Both the position numbers and the translations under genes were made by a program. Below, piece after piece: positions 9,188 to 18,555 of a DNA stretch of 64,000 nt (position 1 is the first letter of the stretch; every line of letters begins with the position of its first letter). Source of the stretch: Diaphorobacter sp. HDW4B (GTDB taxonomy: Bacteria > Pseudomonadota > Gammaproteobacteria > Burkholderiales > Burkholderiaceae_C); assembly GCF_011305535.1 (NCBI RefSeq), contig NZ_CP049905.1, forward strand, positions 248,001 to 312,000. The letters are read 5' to 3'. Under the pieces are notes generated by a model. The model was not told where the DNA came from. It made no database searches and was given only the letters and a program-made list of their open reading frames with translations.

Positions 9188-9241
9188 GATCGATCAATGC
9201 AATTAATTCGATTGATCAATCGCTATAAGCGATCAATTGAT
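9188..9241. promoter_or_regulatory. Clustered GATCAAT palindromes, likely LysR operator
   Basis: The 251-base divergent gap between the hydrolase operon and the LysR gene contains a perfect 14-bp palindrome CGATTGATCAATCG (9209-9222), a second palindrome ATCAATTGAT (9232-9241) one helical turn away, and a further CGATCAAT copy at 9191-9198. Clusters of dyads in a divergent gap are what LysR regulators bind. Assignment to the adjacent regulator is inference. Confidence 0.6.
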
Positions 9242-9381
9242 ATATGCTTCTGCGGAAAGGGACCTGGATCAAGGTCGGCGCCCGACGCAACCAAGGCTCC
9301 TCGTTCTTTACCTGAGATTCGCGATCCCCTTGTGCTATGTCATGATCAATTCACCGACTACACGAAGAGGACAACAGAAGT

Positions 9382-10314
9382 ATGGATATACGCGCACTGG
9401 AAGTTCTTATCGCGCTAAGCGAGGAACTCCACTTCGGGCGGACAGCAGATCGTCTGGGAATGAGCCAGTCGACGGTATCTGAACACTTGCGCCGTCTGGA
9501 GAGAAGGATCGGTCACGCGTTATTTGATCGCACTAGCAGACGAGTGACGCTGACCCAAACCGGAGAGATCCTAGTCCACCGGTTGAGGGACCCTGTGCGA
9601 GCGATTCGTATGGCCATGCGAGAAGCAGAGCGTGACGGCTCGGAAGCGAAAGAATCGCTTCGCATAGGCTTTCTGGGTGGCGGCTTTTACGAGTTGTATA
9701 GGCCTTTAGTTGAACTCTACAAAGAAGAGGCGCCACTTATTAGGTTAGAGTTTGTAGAACTCAACTATGACACCCAGTTCACGGCCATTCTAAATGGGGA
9801 TGTAGATATTGGGTTTTGTCGATTACCAGTCGGACTTCCTGGATTAGAGGCGGGACCTATCGTTATGTCTGATCCTCGGGTCGTCTGCATCAGCGCCAAT
9901 CATCGACTAGCGGGAAGAACGCATATTGACGCAGAAGAACTATGCGGAGAAACAATTCTTCGGGTACCGTCCTTGAATACTGGGGTCAAGTGGGCCGAAT
10001 ACCACTTTCCACTGATGACGCCAGAGAGAAAGCCATTAAAGCCCGGCCCCATCATACGTACGGTGCGGGAGGGCATTGCCGCTGTGGTCGCCGATCAGGG
10101 GGTTTTTTTCCTCACAAAGCGTGCGGTGCAATATTACGCTACCCCACGAGTCACATATGTCGAAGTCAATCTTCCTCCGATCCAATCTGCTCTCGTATGG
10201 CGGCAAGGGGACAACCGTCTGTCAATCAATCAGCTGTGCCGATTACTACTGACGGCTGCAAAGGAAAATTTGCAAATACCAATCAGTCCGATGTCATCCT
10301 TAAATTCGATGTGA
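9382..10314 (+). CDS. LysR-family transcriptional regulator
   Basis: A 310-residue LysR regulator. The N-terminal winged helix-turn-helix (residues 1-60) shows SEELHFGRTADRLGMSQSTV and LERRIGHALFDR. The effector domain runs from about residue 90 (ESLRIGFLGGG) to 295. It is divergent from the hydrolase-MFS-SDR operon and almost certainly controls it through the palindromes at 9188-9241, with a pathway intermediate as coinducer. Base composition is lower in G+C than the ICE backbone, like the rest of this cargo segment, in keeping with acquisition as a unit. Confidence 0.88.
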   Translation: MDIRALEVLIALSEELHFGRTADRLGMSQSTVSEHLRRLERRIGHALFDRTSRRVTLTQTGEILVHRLRDPVRAIRMAMREAERDGSEAKESLRIGFLGGGFYELYRPLVELYKEEAPLIRLEFVELNYDTQFTAILNGDVDIGFCRLPVGLPGLEAGPIVMSDPRVVCISANHRLAGRTHIDAEELCGETILRVPSLNTGVKWAEYHFPLMTPERKPLKPGPIIRTVREGIAAVVADQGVFFLTKRAVQYYATPRVTYVEVNLPPIQSALVWRQGDNRLSINQLCRLLLTAAKENLQIPISPMSSLNSM

Positions 10315-10424
10315 CCTGTGTAGAAAACTCATAGTTAGACCGCATATAAAGCATTCACTAATTTGTGCTGTACGAACCTCAATGAAGCTTTAATTGCACA
10401 GCTTGAGTGCTTAGGAGGAACTCC

Positions 10425-10808
10425 TTGAACATCGAAAGCCACTACGAACGCGGACTCGCCAAACTGCGGGAGATCGACGGTGAGGCCGGAGAACGTGTGC
10501 CGGAAAGTCTGGATGGCATTGCCCCTGACTTTGCGCGCTACCTGATTGAACTCCCTTTCGGGGATATCTATTCCAGACCCGGCCTGGATCTGAAAAGCCG
10601 GGAGATCGCAGTTGTCGCCGCGCTTACCGCGCTGGGCAATGCAGCGCCCCAACTTAAGGTGCATATCCAGGGCGCCCTCAATGTGGGGGTGACACATGCG
10701 GAAGTGGTTGAAACCATCATGCAGATGGCGGTCTCTGCAGGATTCCCGGCCACTTTGAATGGGTTGACGGTGGCAAAAGAGGTATTTGCGCAGGGAGCAG
10801 GAAAATGA
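10425..10808 (+). CDS. Carboxymuconolactone decarboxylase family protein
   Basis: A 127-residue protein of the CMD/AhpD-like family. The Leu/Ala-rich helical core [17 protein letters not shown] followed by [18 protein letters not shown] is typical of 4-carboxymuconolactone decarboxylases. The Cys pair of AhpD peroxidoreductases is absent, so lactone decarboxylation or a related activity is more likely. I place the start at TTG 10425: a strong AGGAGG (10413-10418) is six bases upstream, whereas the GTG at 10407 would put that site inside the gene. An ATG overlaps the stop (ATGA, 10805) and opens a short frame that runs into the inverted Rhs remnant, perhaps the 5' end of a lost downstream gene. 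Confidence 0.82.
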   Translation: MNIESHYERGLAKLREIDGEAGERVPESLDGIAPDFARYLIELPFGDIYSRPGLDLKSREIAVVAALTALGNAAPQLKVHIQGALNVGVTHAEVVETIMQMAVSAGFPATLNGLTVAKEVFAQGAGK

Positions 10809-10855
10809 AACAGTCGATGATCCATATGGCAGTCGCCATCACCGTAGCAGGAGGC

Positions 10856-11561
10856 CAATTCTCTCAACCGAGCCTGTTTGCCCGCTCTACCGGCCTCACC
10901 TACGCCCTTTGCTGCAGCATCCCCACCTTCCCGCATAGCCTTGATCGACAGCCCCACTCCCCAGGAACTCCCGGCAAGGCCAGGGCCATGGTATCGGCCA
11001 CCAGTCCGGCCGCATCCACCCCAGCCGCTGCCCAGTTGCCCTGCTTGAGGTTGTCCACCAAGCTCTTCGAACCCATGTACATCCCAGGCAGGGCCAACAC
11101 AACATCCTCTGCCCACATGCCGTTGGGATCAACATACCGAACCGGGTTGTTGTTGCCAAACGCATAACGATTGAAGCTGTGCAGGTTCCCATCCTGGTAG
11201 TCCATCGGATCAATGCCCTGGAACCGCCCCACAGTCGGGTCGTAGTACCGTGCCCCGAAGTACTGCAGACCCGTGTTCGCGTTCTGCTCCTTGCCGTGAA
11301 ACCACTGCGATTGCTGCGCGCTACCCGGATCGTTGACCCAGCGCTCGCCATAGGCGCGGTAGCTCTCCGTCCACACCACGGCGCCGGTGTCGTCAGTCGC
11401 CGCCAGCGGGCTGCCGCTAATGTCGCTATGCAGGTAGGTGACGATTTCTGTCGCTGCGCGGGCCGTGCCTGCTGCCAGCAGCATGGCCCCCAGGATCAGG
11501 GCCAGCAGAGCCTGCAGCAAAGCCATGTGCGGCCTGCTTGCTGTTTGCTAGGTGCGTTCAT
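10856..11561 (-). pseudogene. Rhs repeat-associated core remnant with frameshifts
   Basis: The core block HGKEQNANTGLQYFGARYYD ... GRFQGIDPMDY ... NRYAFGNNNPVRYVDPNG is the conserved C-terminal Rhs core, followed by the start of a variable effector tail. Two reading-frame breaks are visible. The ATG with a good GGAGG site (11561) starts MNAPSKQQAGRTW and must shift by one base near 11520 to reach the hydrophobic secretion segment LLQALLALILGAMLLAAG. A second one-base loss in a G run near 10965 shifts the tail GLSIKAMREGGDAAAKG out of frame. The tail is cut at the junction with the CMD-like gene. This is a short secreted-type orphan, not a full Rhs protein. Confidence 0.75.
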
Positions 11562-11904
11562 GAAGCCTCCAAATTCAGTGCGTTGTGCGGCTCTGCCGCG
11601 CTTGCTGGTTGCGAGCTGGCGGAAAGTGGCAAGTTATTTTTTAAAAAATACATCATCATAGAATATTTAGATTTTTATTTAACACCCCCTCAACATTGAC
11701 CAATTGACTGAGAGGCATTCATCTTAAGACCAAGTAAATAAAATTAGCCATGTTGCCGAAGCAAATATATCAGCCGCAAGAAATTCCATAAATTGATTAA
11801 ATTAATTTCATTTGGCAGTTATTTTGGGTTGAAAAAGCGCGAGACATTTATCTGTGATTTATTATTACTTGACCAATAAAGGCAAAAACAGGAAAGGATA
11901 GAGC
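11562..11904. other. AT-rich non-coding stretch
   Basis: About 340 bases between the Rhs remnant and the AraC-type gene, strikingly AT-rich compared with the ICE backbone. No convincing gene, RNA or long repeat. It ends with GGAAAGGA (11891-11898), which I read as the ribosome site of the AraC-type gene. Confidence 0.6.
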
Positions 11905-12909
11905 ATATCTAAAATCCCACTCACGAGATGCCAATTTCTAATTCCTTTTGTTGATATTCAACACGCAATAGGAGCGCCGACAGAATTACTTCTTGATAAA
12001 TTTAAACTACCAACAAATCTTCACAACAAGGAAGATGATTTCGTTCCGTTAAGAAACTCAGTTCAATTTGTAGATTCGACTGCTCGGGCACAAGGTATTT
12101 TTGATTTTGGGCACATGGTGTCTCAAGGCATACGCTTTGAGCACCTAAGCAAAGTTTCCCGCGAGTTGATTTCCACTGCTCCCACCTTGTTTTGTGCGCT
12201 TCGCATTACCTGTGCGAGAGCCCATTTTGAAGATACTATTCTCTGTACACATTTAGAGCTTCACGGATCTTCATTGAGGGTTTGTACCCGGCTAAAAGGT
12301 ACTACTGGACTGCAGCACCTTGAACATGCGCAATGGCTTCAAAACATTCTACCCATCGAGATAATTCGGCAGTTTATCAACCCAAAATGGGCTCCAGAGA
12401 CGATCGCATTTGAGGCCCGCTACACCCCTAGCTTGGATGTACAAGCACAATGGCCTAAAACTCGATTTCTCTCAGGTCAACCAACCTCCTGGATAGATGT
12501 TCCGGTGAGATATTTAGGGCTTCCCCCGGCCGCCCTAAAGCTCGGCGCTGATTCAACAAGAATCAACGAGTTAAGCTCTTCATCTCAATTTATCGAGTCT
12601 TTGAAGATGATGTTGCCGGCTTATCTGGATGGAAAAATGCCGACAGTTGATGATGTTGCTGAAATGGCGAATATAAGCACCCGAAGCCTGCAGAGAATTT
12701 TGAGTGATCTTGGATCAGGGTATCGGGATATCTTAAATATAATAAAATTTGAGAGAGCTGCTCAATTATTGAAAGATACTGATATAAAAATTATCGATAT
12801 CGCATTATCTCTGGGCTATTCTGATGCTGCGCATTTCACCCGTGCATTCAAGAAAATGACCGCCTCCTCGCCGTTGGAGTTTCGCATATTTAATCGCATA
12901 TCCGAATAA
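11905..12909 (+). CDS. AraC-family regulator, apparent ATA start
   Basis: The C-terminal helix-turn-helix pair is clear (VDDVAEMANISTRSLQRIL and IIDIALSLGYSDAAHFTRAF), and the N-terminal part resembles the arabinose-binding-like sensor domain of the 330-residue AraC class. The first in-frame ATG is at 12115, but family-like sequence (IPLTRCQFLIPFVDI, then GAPTELLLDKF) continues in frame for 70 codons upstream without any ATG, GTG or TTG. An ATA at 11905 lies six bases after GGAAAGGA, exactly where a start should be, giving 334 residues. I infer an ATG-to-ATA change, with either weak non-standard initiation or a truncated 264-residue product from 12115. Confidence 0.7.
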   Translation: MSKIPLTRCQFLIPFVDIQHAIGAPTELLLDKFKLPTNLHNKEDDFVPLRNSVQFVDSTARAQGIFDFGHMVSQGIRFEHLSKVSRELISTAPTLFCALRITCARAHFEDTILCTHLELHGSSLRVCTRLKGTTGLQHLEHAQWLQNILPIEIIRQFINPKWAPETIAFEARYTPSLDVQAQWPKTRFLSGQPTSWIDVPVRYLGLPPAALKLGADSTRINELSSSSQFIESLKMMLPAYLDGKMPTVDDVAEMANISTRSLQRILSDLGSGYRDILNIIKFERAAQLLKDTDIKIIDIALSLGYSDAAHFTRAFKKMTASSPLEFRIFNRISE

Positions 12910-13468
12910 AATATCGGTCAAGCGCTATGGGCAATCAAAATAGTCGCCCTTGCAGCAAAAATGACTAAGGTCGTTTCTGATAACTTTTAATATCAGATTT
13001 TTCAGAGGATGATAATTATTAAGTTGACTTGTTTTACAAAGATCCGGCGATCTGGCTATTGGCCACTTTTTGCGCTGGCTTCTTCATGGAAATCTTCAGG
13101 CGCCTACATTACGCGGTTGACCGCGAATAAGATACCACTAGAAGCTTAAAGCGGGAATCTCTGGTGACTTGTGGGTTGATCGCGGCGATCAATTGCCACC
13201 TGTCGCTAACGCGTAAAACCAATAACTAGAAAAGACATCATAAAAGCTTCCATGGAAATCCGCAAATGTCAACATTCATGCATCAATAAAAAATTGGCGG
13301 AATGTGGCAGGTAAAAATTTCTAAAACCTCCAGACTCTCAATAAGTTTTTGAAATTTGGCCGCTTGGCTTGACCAGATCTACGCCTTATTTTGAATTTAT
13401 TGTTCAGAATTTGCTTGCACCTTGGAGATGACGCAAATTCTGGAGGTTTTCAAGAAAGAAAATTTTTA
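12910..13468. other. AT-rich intergenic region with a 17-bp dyad
   Basis: Some 560 bases separate the AraC-type gene from the DUF11 protein gene. I find no gene. A near-perfect dyad TTGATCGCGGCGATCAA (13176-13192; 8-bp arms, one central base) is the only strong symmetrical element and could be an operator for the adjacent AraC-type regulator or another factor. The region should also hold the promoter of the large surface-protein gene, but no clear -35/-10 pair stands out. Confidence 0.5.
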
Positions 13469-16400
13469 ATGTCACAGCGATTGCGCGCCTATCTCGCTTT
13501 TGATTGTCCAGATTGGTCGTCGATGAGAGAGCAACACCCGCTTTCTTTTGTGCCAGCAATCACCTTGTATCGTCAGACTTCCGGCACCACTTGGCGCAAT
13601 AGACTGGCATATGGCAGCATCGCCCTGGCGGCGTTGCTGGGCGGTGGTAGCGCTTGGGCACAATCGGCCGACTTGGTGCTATCTAATCACGTGGTCAGTC
13701 CAGATCCCGTGCCGGCTCAAGGTATCGCTACTATCACGATGACGGTGCAGAACAACGGCACCGATGCAGCCAACGGCATCAAGCTCACTGACACCATCCC
13801 CGCTGGCTCAACGTTTGTGAGCATGAGCGCTAGCGATGGCGGCATCTGCACCAATGTGGTGCCCTACGAATGCACCTGGGGATCTCTGCCTTTCCCCGGC
13901 ACACGCACCGTCACACTGCGCGTGCGACTTCCCAGTGCGCAGGTATGGACGAACATGGCTGCGGTCACGTCCACCTCCACCGATCCAAACCAAGGTAACA
14001 ACAGCCTGACCCGTAACATTACCGTGCAACAGGCGGCAGACTTGGCCATTACCGCCACCAGTTCGGCCGGAGGCACGATTGCCGCGGGCGCGCCGTATAC
14101 CTACACGCTGAACGTCAACAACCTGGGCCCAGATCCCTTGCCAGTGGGCCAGTCACCTACGGTCACCTTTAACGTGCCGGCGGGTTCGTCTATCAGGTCG
14201 CGGCCCACCGGAGTGGGGTGGACCTGTCAACCCGCATCCGGGTACCCGCTGACCGATGAGCCCGGCGGCCCCGTGGGCGACGCGATTACCTGCACCCGCG
14301 ACGACGGGTTGGCCACCGGTAACAGCTTTCCGCCAATCACCGTCAACGCCGTGGGCAACGTCACTGGCGCCGTTGATGCTGCCTTCGATGTGTCGTCTAA
14401 CTATCTGGACGGTGATGGCAACAACAATCTCGCCACGGTAAGTCAGCCGCTCAGTGCTGGCACCGACATGAGCATCAAGAAGACCGTGGTTCTAGCTGCG
14501 GGCGGAGGCGGCACTCAGGCGTCGTTCACCCTGACCGCGCGCCAGGAAGGCGGGACCGCGCCCACCGGGGTGACCGTAACTGACTTGCTGCCCGCCGGAT
14601 TCGCTTACGTGTCCTCCAACGGCGCCGCGCCCTGGAACTGCAATTTTGCGGACGGAGCACCCGTGGGATCCGCTGGCACGCTGACCTGTACCTACCCCGG
14701 TACCTACACCGGCGGCGCCTTCACCGACCTGCCTCCCATCACCTTGCTGGCCAATGTGACCGGCATCGGCGACATCCCGAACACGGGCCATGTGGCGGCT
14801 ACCCCGCCCGACCCGACCGGAGGTAATAACACCAGCACCGTCATCGTAAACAACACGGCCGACTTGGGCATCACCAAGGCATCCAGCCTCAGTCCGGTGG
14901 TGACAGGTCAGAACTACGACTGGAACATCACGCTGCGCAACTATGGGCCCATGCCTCTGCTGACAGGCCAAGCGGTGACTGTGACCGAGACTATTCCGTC
15001 CGGTATGACACTTCGGGCGCTGCCTACCAGTGCCGGATGGCTTTGCTCCGTACCCGTTGGCACTACTCTGCCAGCTGCTGGCCTCGTCACGCTGACCTGC
15101 ACTCATACGCGCTCAACGCCTCTGGCCATCAACAGCAACCTTCCCAATCTCGCCATACAGGTGGTGAATACGGCAGCGGGTTCACCACAAAACAACGTCT
15201 GTCTTGCGTTGAGCGGCAACGGCCCTACGGAAGCTGGCAACGGTCCCACCCAAGCCCCCGGCACGAATCCGGCCACCTTCGCGCGCAACTGCCACGGCGC
15301 CGGCGTTGCCGGCACAGATCCGTTGAATTCCAGCGATCTTCAGATCGTGAAGACTGTGGTGGGGCCGGACCCTGTGGTGGTCGGTCAACCCCTGACTTAC
15401 CTCATTACGGCTACCAATCTGTCCGCTACCGTCAACGCGACCAACGTGCACATATACGACACGGTTAACAACCTGCTCTCCAGTAGCGGGGCACCAGGTC
15501 TGTTGTCTGTCACGCCTTCGGCTGGCTCGTGCACACCTAGTGCACCCGCCAACGTCGGATCAGCCAGCATAGATTGCACTTTGGGTACGCTGAATGCTGG
15601 CGCGTCTGCCACGGTCACCATCGTTGTGCGTCCCAACAACGCCACTGCCACTGACCTGACCCGTAACAACACGGCTACGGTCAATTCGCTGGATGTGGGG
15701 GATCCGAACCGGGGCAACAACACCTCGACCGTCACCAGCGTGGTGCAGCCGCGTGTGGACATGACCGTAAGCAAGACCGTCAATCCTACTCCGGTGCGCG
15801 TGGGCCAGCCCATGACGTACACGGTAACCGCCAACAACGGTGGACCGTCCATTGCGACCAACGTGCGTATCACCGACGTGATGCCACCTAATACCGCTTT
15901 CGTCAGCGCAAGCACACCGTCCAATGGCGGCACCTGCGGCACCGTGCCTACGATGGATTCCACGGGCCAGACGCTGCTGTGTACATGGGCGTCCGTGGAG
16001 CCGGGTGGCAACCGCACCGTGACCTTCACCGTCCGGCCTTTGCCGGCTGCGCTGGGCACCACTATCACCAACACGGTGACCGTGGCCACTGACAGCACCG
16101 AAACCAACCTGAATAACAACACGGGCACCATTCCCGCTCAGGTGATCGACTCGCTGGTAGACATCCTTGTGCAGAAGACTGACAGCGTGGACCCCGTGGT
16201 CTTGGGCGCGATGACCCGTTACACCGTCAATATCCGCAACGCCGGGCCGTCCTATGGCACCAACCTGGTGATGACGGACACCTTCCCTAATGTCGGCAAC
16301 ACCGCGCGCTTCAGCTACCAAGGCAACCTGACCGCCAGCGTGGCTGGTGTCGCAGTGGCTACGCCGACATGCACCGAGCCCGCCGTGGGTGCCACATCGG

Positions 16401-17092
16401 GCATTCTCACTTGCACTTTCCCGTCTCTTGCCGTAGGTGCAGACAAAGAGGTGGTGGTGCAATACGACATGCGGGCCGAGAGCATCGTCACTGCGGGGGA
16501 CTACTCGGGCACGCAGGGTAACCATGTCGGTGTGAAGGTGGATGAGAACGAAGCAGAGATGGGTAACAACCAGGTGGATGAAGACACCACCACCCGCCGC
16601 GCGCCTATCGCTACCGACCTGGGCCTGACCAAGGACGTGGACAAGGCGACCATCACCGCTGGCGAGGAATTGGTCTACACCCTGACGGTGCGTAACAACG
16701 GCCCGCTGGAAAGCTTGGGCGCCCAGGTCATCGACACCTTGCCAGCCGGCATGAGTTTCGTCTCGTCTGCCGACGGTTGTGTGAACAGTGCCGGCACCGT
16801 GACTTGTGCCGTGGGTACCCTGCCTGTGAATGAAAGCCGCATCTTCCACTTCACGGCCAAGAGCGATGCATCCACTGCTGCCGGCACCACGTTGCTCAAC
16901 ACGGGACGCCTGGATGCGCCTGGAGACATCAACCTGAGCAACAACGAGGACGATGCCAAAACGGAAGTGCCCGGCAAGCCTCTGACGCCAACCCCGGTTC
17001 CGACTTTAGGCGCATGGGCCATGATATTGTTAATGATTGTGTTGGCCGGCTTGGGGGCCCAACGCCTGCGACGCCACGCTCCAAAACAATAG
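13469..17092 (+). CDS. DUF11-repeat surface protein with IPTL-type C-terminus
   Basis: A 1207-residue secreted protein. After a leader with a hydrophobic segment ending in GGGSAWAQ (around residues 55-70) come about eight tandem DUF11 (Ig-like, about 120-residue) repeats. Each opens with an Asp-Leu/Met plus TKT-like strand and a PDPV...G..Y.(L/V)...N.GP pattern and ends with an LP/IP-(A/P)G turn. The C-terminus reads PVPTLGAWAMILL plus a hydrophobic helix and RLRRH, matching IPTL-CTERM sorting tails of Burkholderiales. Likely an exported stalk or adhesin. I chose ATG 13469, after a purine-rich AAGAAAG; a TTG at 13391 also opens the frame. Confidence 0.82.
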   Translation: MSQRLRAYLAFDCPDWSSMREQHPLSFVPAITLYRQTSGTTWRNRLAYGSIALAALLGGGSAWAQSADLVLSNHVVSPDPVPAQGIATITMTVQNNGTDAANGIKLTDTIPAGSTFVSMSASDGGICTNVVPYECTWGSLPFPGTRTVTLRVRLPSAQVWTNMAAVTSTSTDPNQGNNSLTRNITVQQAADLAITATSSAGGTIAAGAPYTYTLNVNNLGPDPLPVGQSPTVTFNVPAGSSIRSRPTGVGWTCQPASGYPLTDEPGGPVGDAITCTRDDGLATGNSFPPITVNAVGNVTGAVDAAFDVSSNYLDGDGNNNLATVSQPLSAGTDMSIKKTVVLAAGGGGTQASFTLTARQEGGTAPTGVTVTDLLPAGFAYVSSNGAAPWNCNFADGAPVGSAGTLTCTYPGTYTGGAFTDLPPITLLANVTGIGDIPNTGHVAATPPDPTGGNNTSTVIVNNTADLGITKASSLSPVVTGQNYDWNITLRNYGPMPLLTGQAVTVTETIPSGMTLRALPTSAGWLCSVPVGTTLPAAGLVTLTCTHTRSTPLAINSNLPNLAIQVVNTAAGSPQNNVCLALSGNGPTEAGNGPTQAPGTNPATFARNCHGAGVAGTDPLNSSDLQIVKTVVGPDPVVVGQPLTYLITATNLSATVNATNVHIYDTVNNLLSSSGAPGLLSVTPSAGSCTPSAPANVGSASIDCTLGTLNAGASATVTIVVRPNNATATDLTRNNTATVNSLDVGDPNRGNNTSTVTSVVQPRVDMTVSKTVNPTPVRVGQPMTYTVTANNGGPSIATNVRITDVMPPNTAFVSASTPSNGGTCGTVPTMDSTGQTLLCTWASVEPGGNRTVTFTVRPLPAALGTTITNTVTVATDSTETNLNNNTGTIPAQVIDSLVDILVQKTDSVDPVVLGAMTRYTVNIRNAGPSYGTNLVMTDTFPNVGNTARFSYQGNLTASVAGVAVATPTCTEPAVGATSGILTCTFPSLAVGADKEVVVQYDMRAESIVTAGDYSGTQGNHVGVKVDENEAEMGNNQVDEDTTTRRAPIATDLGLTKDVDKATITAGEELVYTLTVRNNGPLESLGAQVIDTLPAGMSFVSSADGCVNSAGTVTCAVGTLPVNESRIFHFTAKSDASTAAGTTLLNTGRLDAPGDINLSNNEDDAKTEVPGKPLTPTPVPTLGAWAMILLMIVLAGLGAQRLRRHAPKQ

Positions 17093-17562
17093 TCTTCGTG
17101 CGTGGGCTGGCAACACCCGCGGGCTTGTCCTTCGACGCACGCGGCCGGTTGCTGATTGCTAACAGGCGGACCAATCAGATTCTCGCCGCGTATCCTGATG
17201 GAAAGATCGACGTCGCTGCCAAAGGGCTGCAAACACATGTAGGTGCCGTAGAGCTTCCCAACGGGGATCTTCTGGTGAGCAATATCGCAGGTGGTATTTC
17301 CTTGGTCTCAGGTGGTTCGCGTGCTCGCACCATCAACTCTGATTTGGGAAGCCCTGGCCCTGGCCCCGGCATCGTGCGGGCTGGCACGGATGCCGCCTTT
17401 GACTACGGTGGCACAACAGTCAACCGGATAGATCGCAATGGTCGGCGCACGGTGATCGCTGATGGCTTGAGCAGTCCCGTGGACTTGGCGCTAGCGCCAG
17501 ACGGCAGTCTGACGGTGGCGACCTGGGGTGCAAACGCGGCGTTCCGCATCGCGCGACCATAG
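17081..17562 (+). pseudogene. 5'-truncated beta-propeller (NHL/SMP-30-like) fragment
   Basis: The translated frame (VRGLATPAGLSFDARGRLLI, NGDLLVSNIAGG, SSPVDLALAPDGSLTVATWG) shows repeated blades like those of NHL or gluconolactonase-like propellers, but only about three blades are present. The frame begins inside the 3' end of the DUF11 gene with no start or ribosome site of its own, and homology-like sequence starts at about 17081. It is best read as the 3' remainder of a larger gene cut by the rearrangement that brought in the DUF11 gene. Confidence 0.6.
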
Positions 17563-17610
17563 CCGCAGAAAAGGTCACGCGGAAGTCACCAGTTACAGAA
17601 GGAGCGAACT

Positions 17611-18555
17611 ATGGAGATGAGGCACCTGCGCTGCTTTCTGGCTGTTGCGGAAGAACTCCACTTCGCCCGTGCAGCCGAGCGACTGCACATGGAGCAATCC
17701 CCGCTGTCCCGCGCCATCAAGGAACTGGAGGAAGAACTGGACGTGGTGCTGTTCGCCCGCACCACGCGCAGCACACGGCTGACCCGCGCCGGCAAACTGT
17801 TCTTGGAACACGTGCCTCGCGTATTCACCGTCTTGCAACAAGCTCGTGACAGCGTCAAAGCTGCCGCGAACGGATTTCACGGCCAGTTACGCATTGCCTT
17901 GTCCGATGGCATCACGCCGTGGCGTCTGCCGAACTTGCTGGCATTGTGCCGAGAGGAAGAACCCGACGTCGAGACACGGCTGTTCGAGGTGCCTCTATCT
18001 CAGCAGATCAAGGGGCTGCATGACGACCTGTACGACGCGGGATTCGCCCAGTCGGAAGAAGTCGGCGATGACATCGTGGCGATTCCTGTTTGGAGTGATC
18101 CCCTCATGGTCGCCGTACCGGCCCGGCACCCGCTGCTCAAGTACAAACGCATTCCTCTGGAGGAACTGCTGCGCTATCCGTTGGCACTATGTGATCCGCA
18201 AGCATGCGAGGGCCATGCCAAGCACATCGAGCGCGTGCTGCGTCAGGTCGACACAGAGCCGCTGATTGCAGAACGCGTAGCGTCATGCGACATGATGATG
18301 GTGCTGGTATCAGCGGGGCTTGCCTTGGGGTTGGCCAGCAAGATACACATCACGACCAGCCGAGAAACAGGTGTGGTAGCGCGTCCACTGGCTGGGCGCA
18401 CGCACATGGTCACGACCTACTTGCTGCGCCCGGCGGGAGAGATTTCAGAGGCACTGGCTCGTTTCATCGAGCGAGTGCAAGCCATCGAGCCATCCGAACG
18501 CGACAGACCTGTTTCGGATGATCGCCAAGATACACAGAAGGAGTCCGCGTCATGA
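17611..18555 (+). CDS. traR: TraR-type LysR regulator (complete copy)
   Basis: A 314-residue LysR regulator. The helix-turn-helix EELHFARAAERLHMEQSPLS and the LARTTRSTRLT-like wing are at the N-terminus; the effector domain starts at about residue 90. Tn4371-type elements carry such a LysR gene between relaxase and traG, so it is the probable ancestral traR. AAGGAG precedes the ATG. The stop overlaps the downstream lipoprotein start (ATGA). The last 234 bases recur at 29379-29612 as a broken second copy, and a third, more divergent homologue lies at 27174-28112. Confidence 0.87.
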   Translation: MEMRHLRCFLAVAEELHFARAAERLHMEQSPLSRAIKELEEELDVVLFARTTRSTRLTRAGKLFLEHVPRVFTVLQQARDSVKAAANGFHGQLRIALSDGITPWRLPNLLALCREEEPDVETRLFEVPLSQQIKGLHDDLYDAGFAQSEEVGDDIVAIPVWSDPLMVAVPARHPLLKYKRIPLEELLRYPLALCDPQACEGHAKHIERVLRQVDTEPLIAERVASCDMMMVLVSAGLALGLASKIHITTSRETGVVARPLAGRTHMVTTYLLRPAGEISEALARFIERVQAIEPSERDRPVSDDRQDTQKESAS

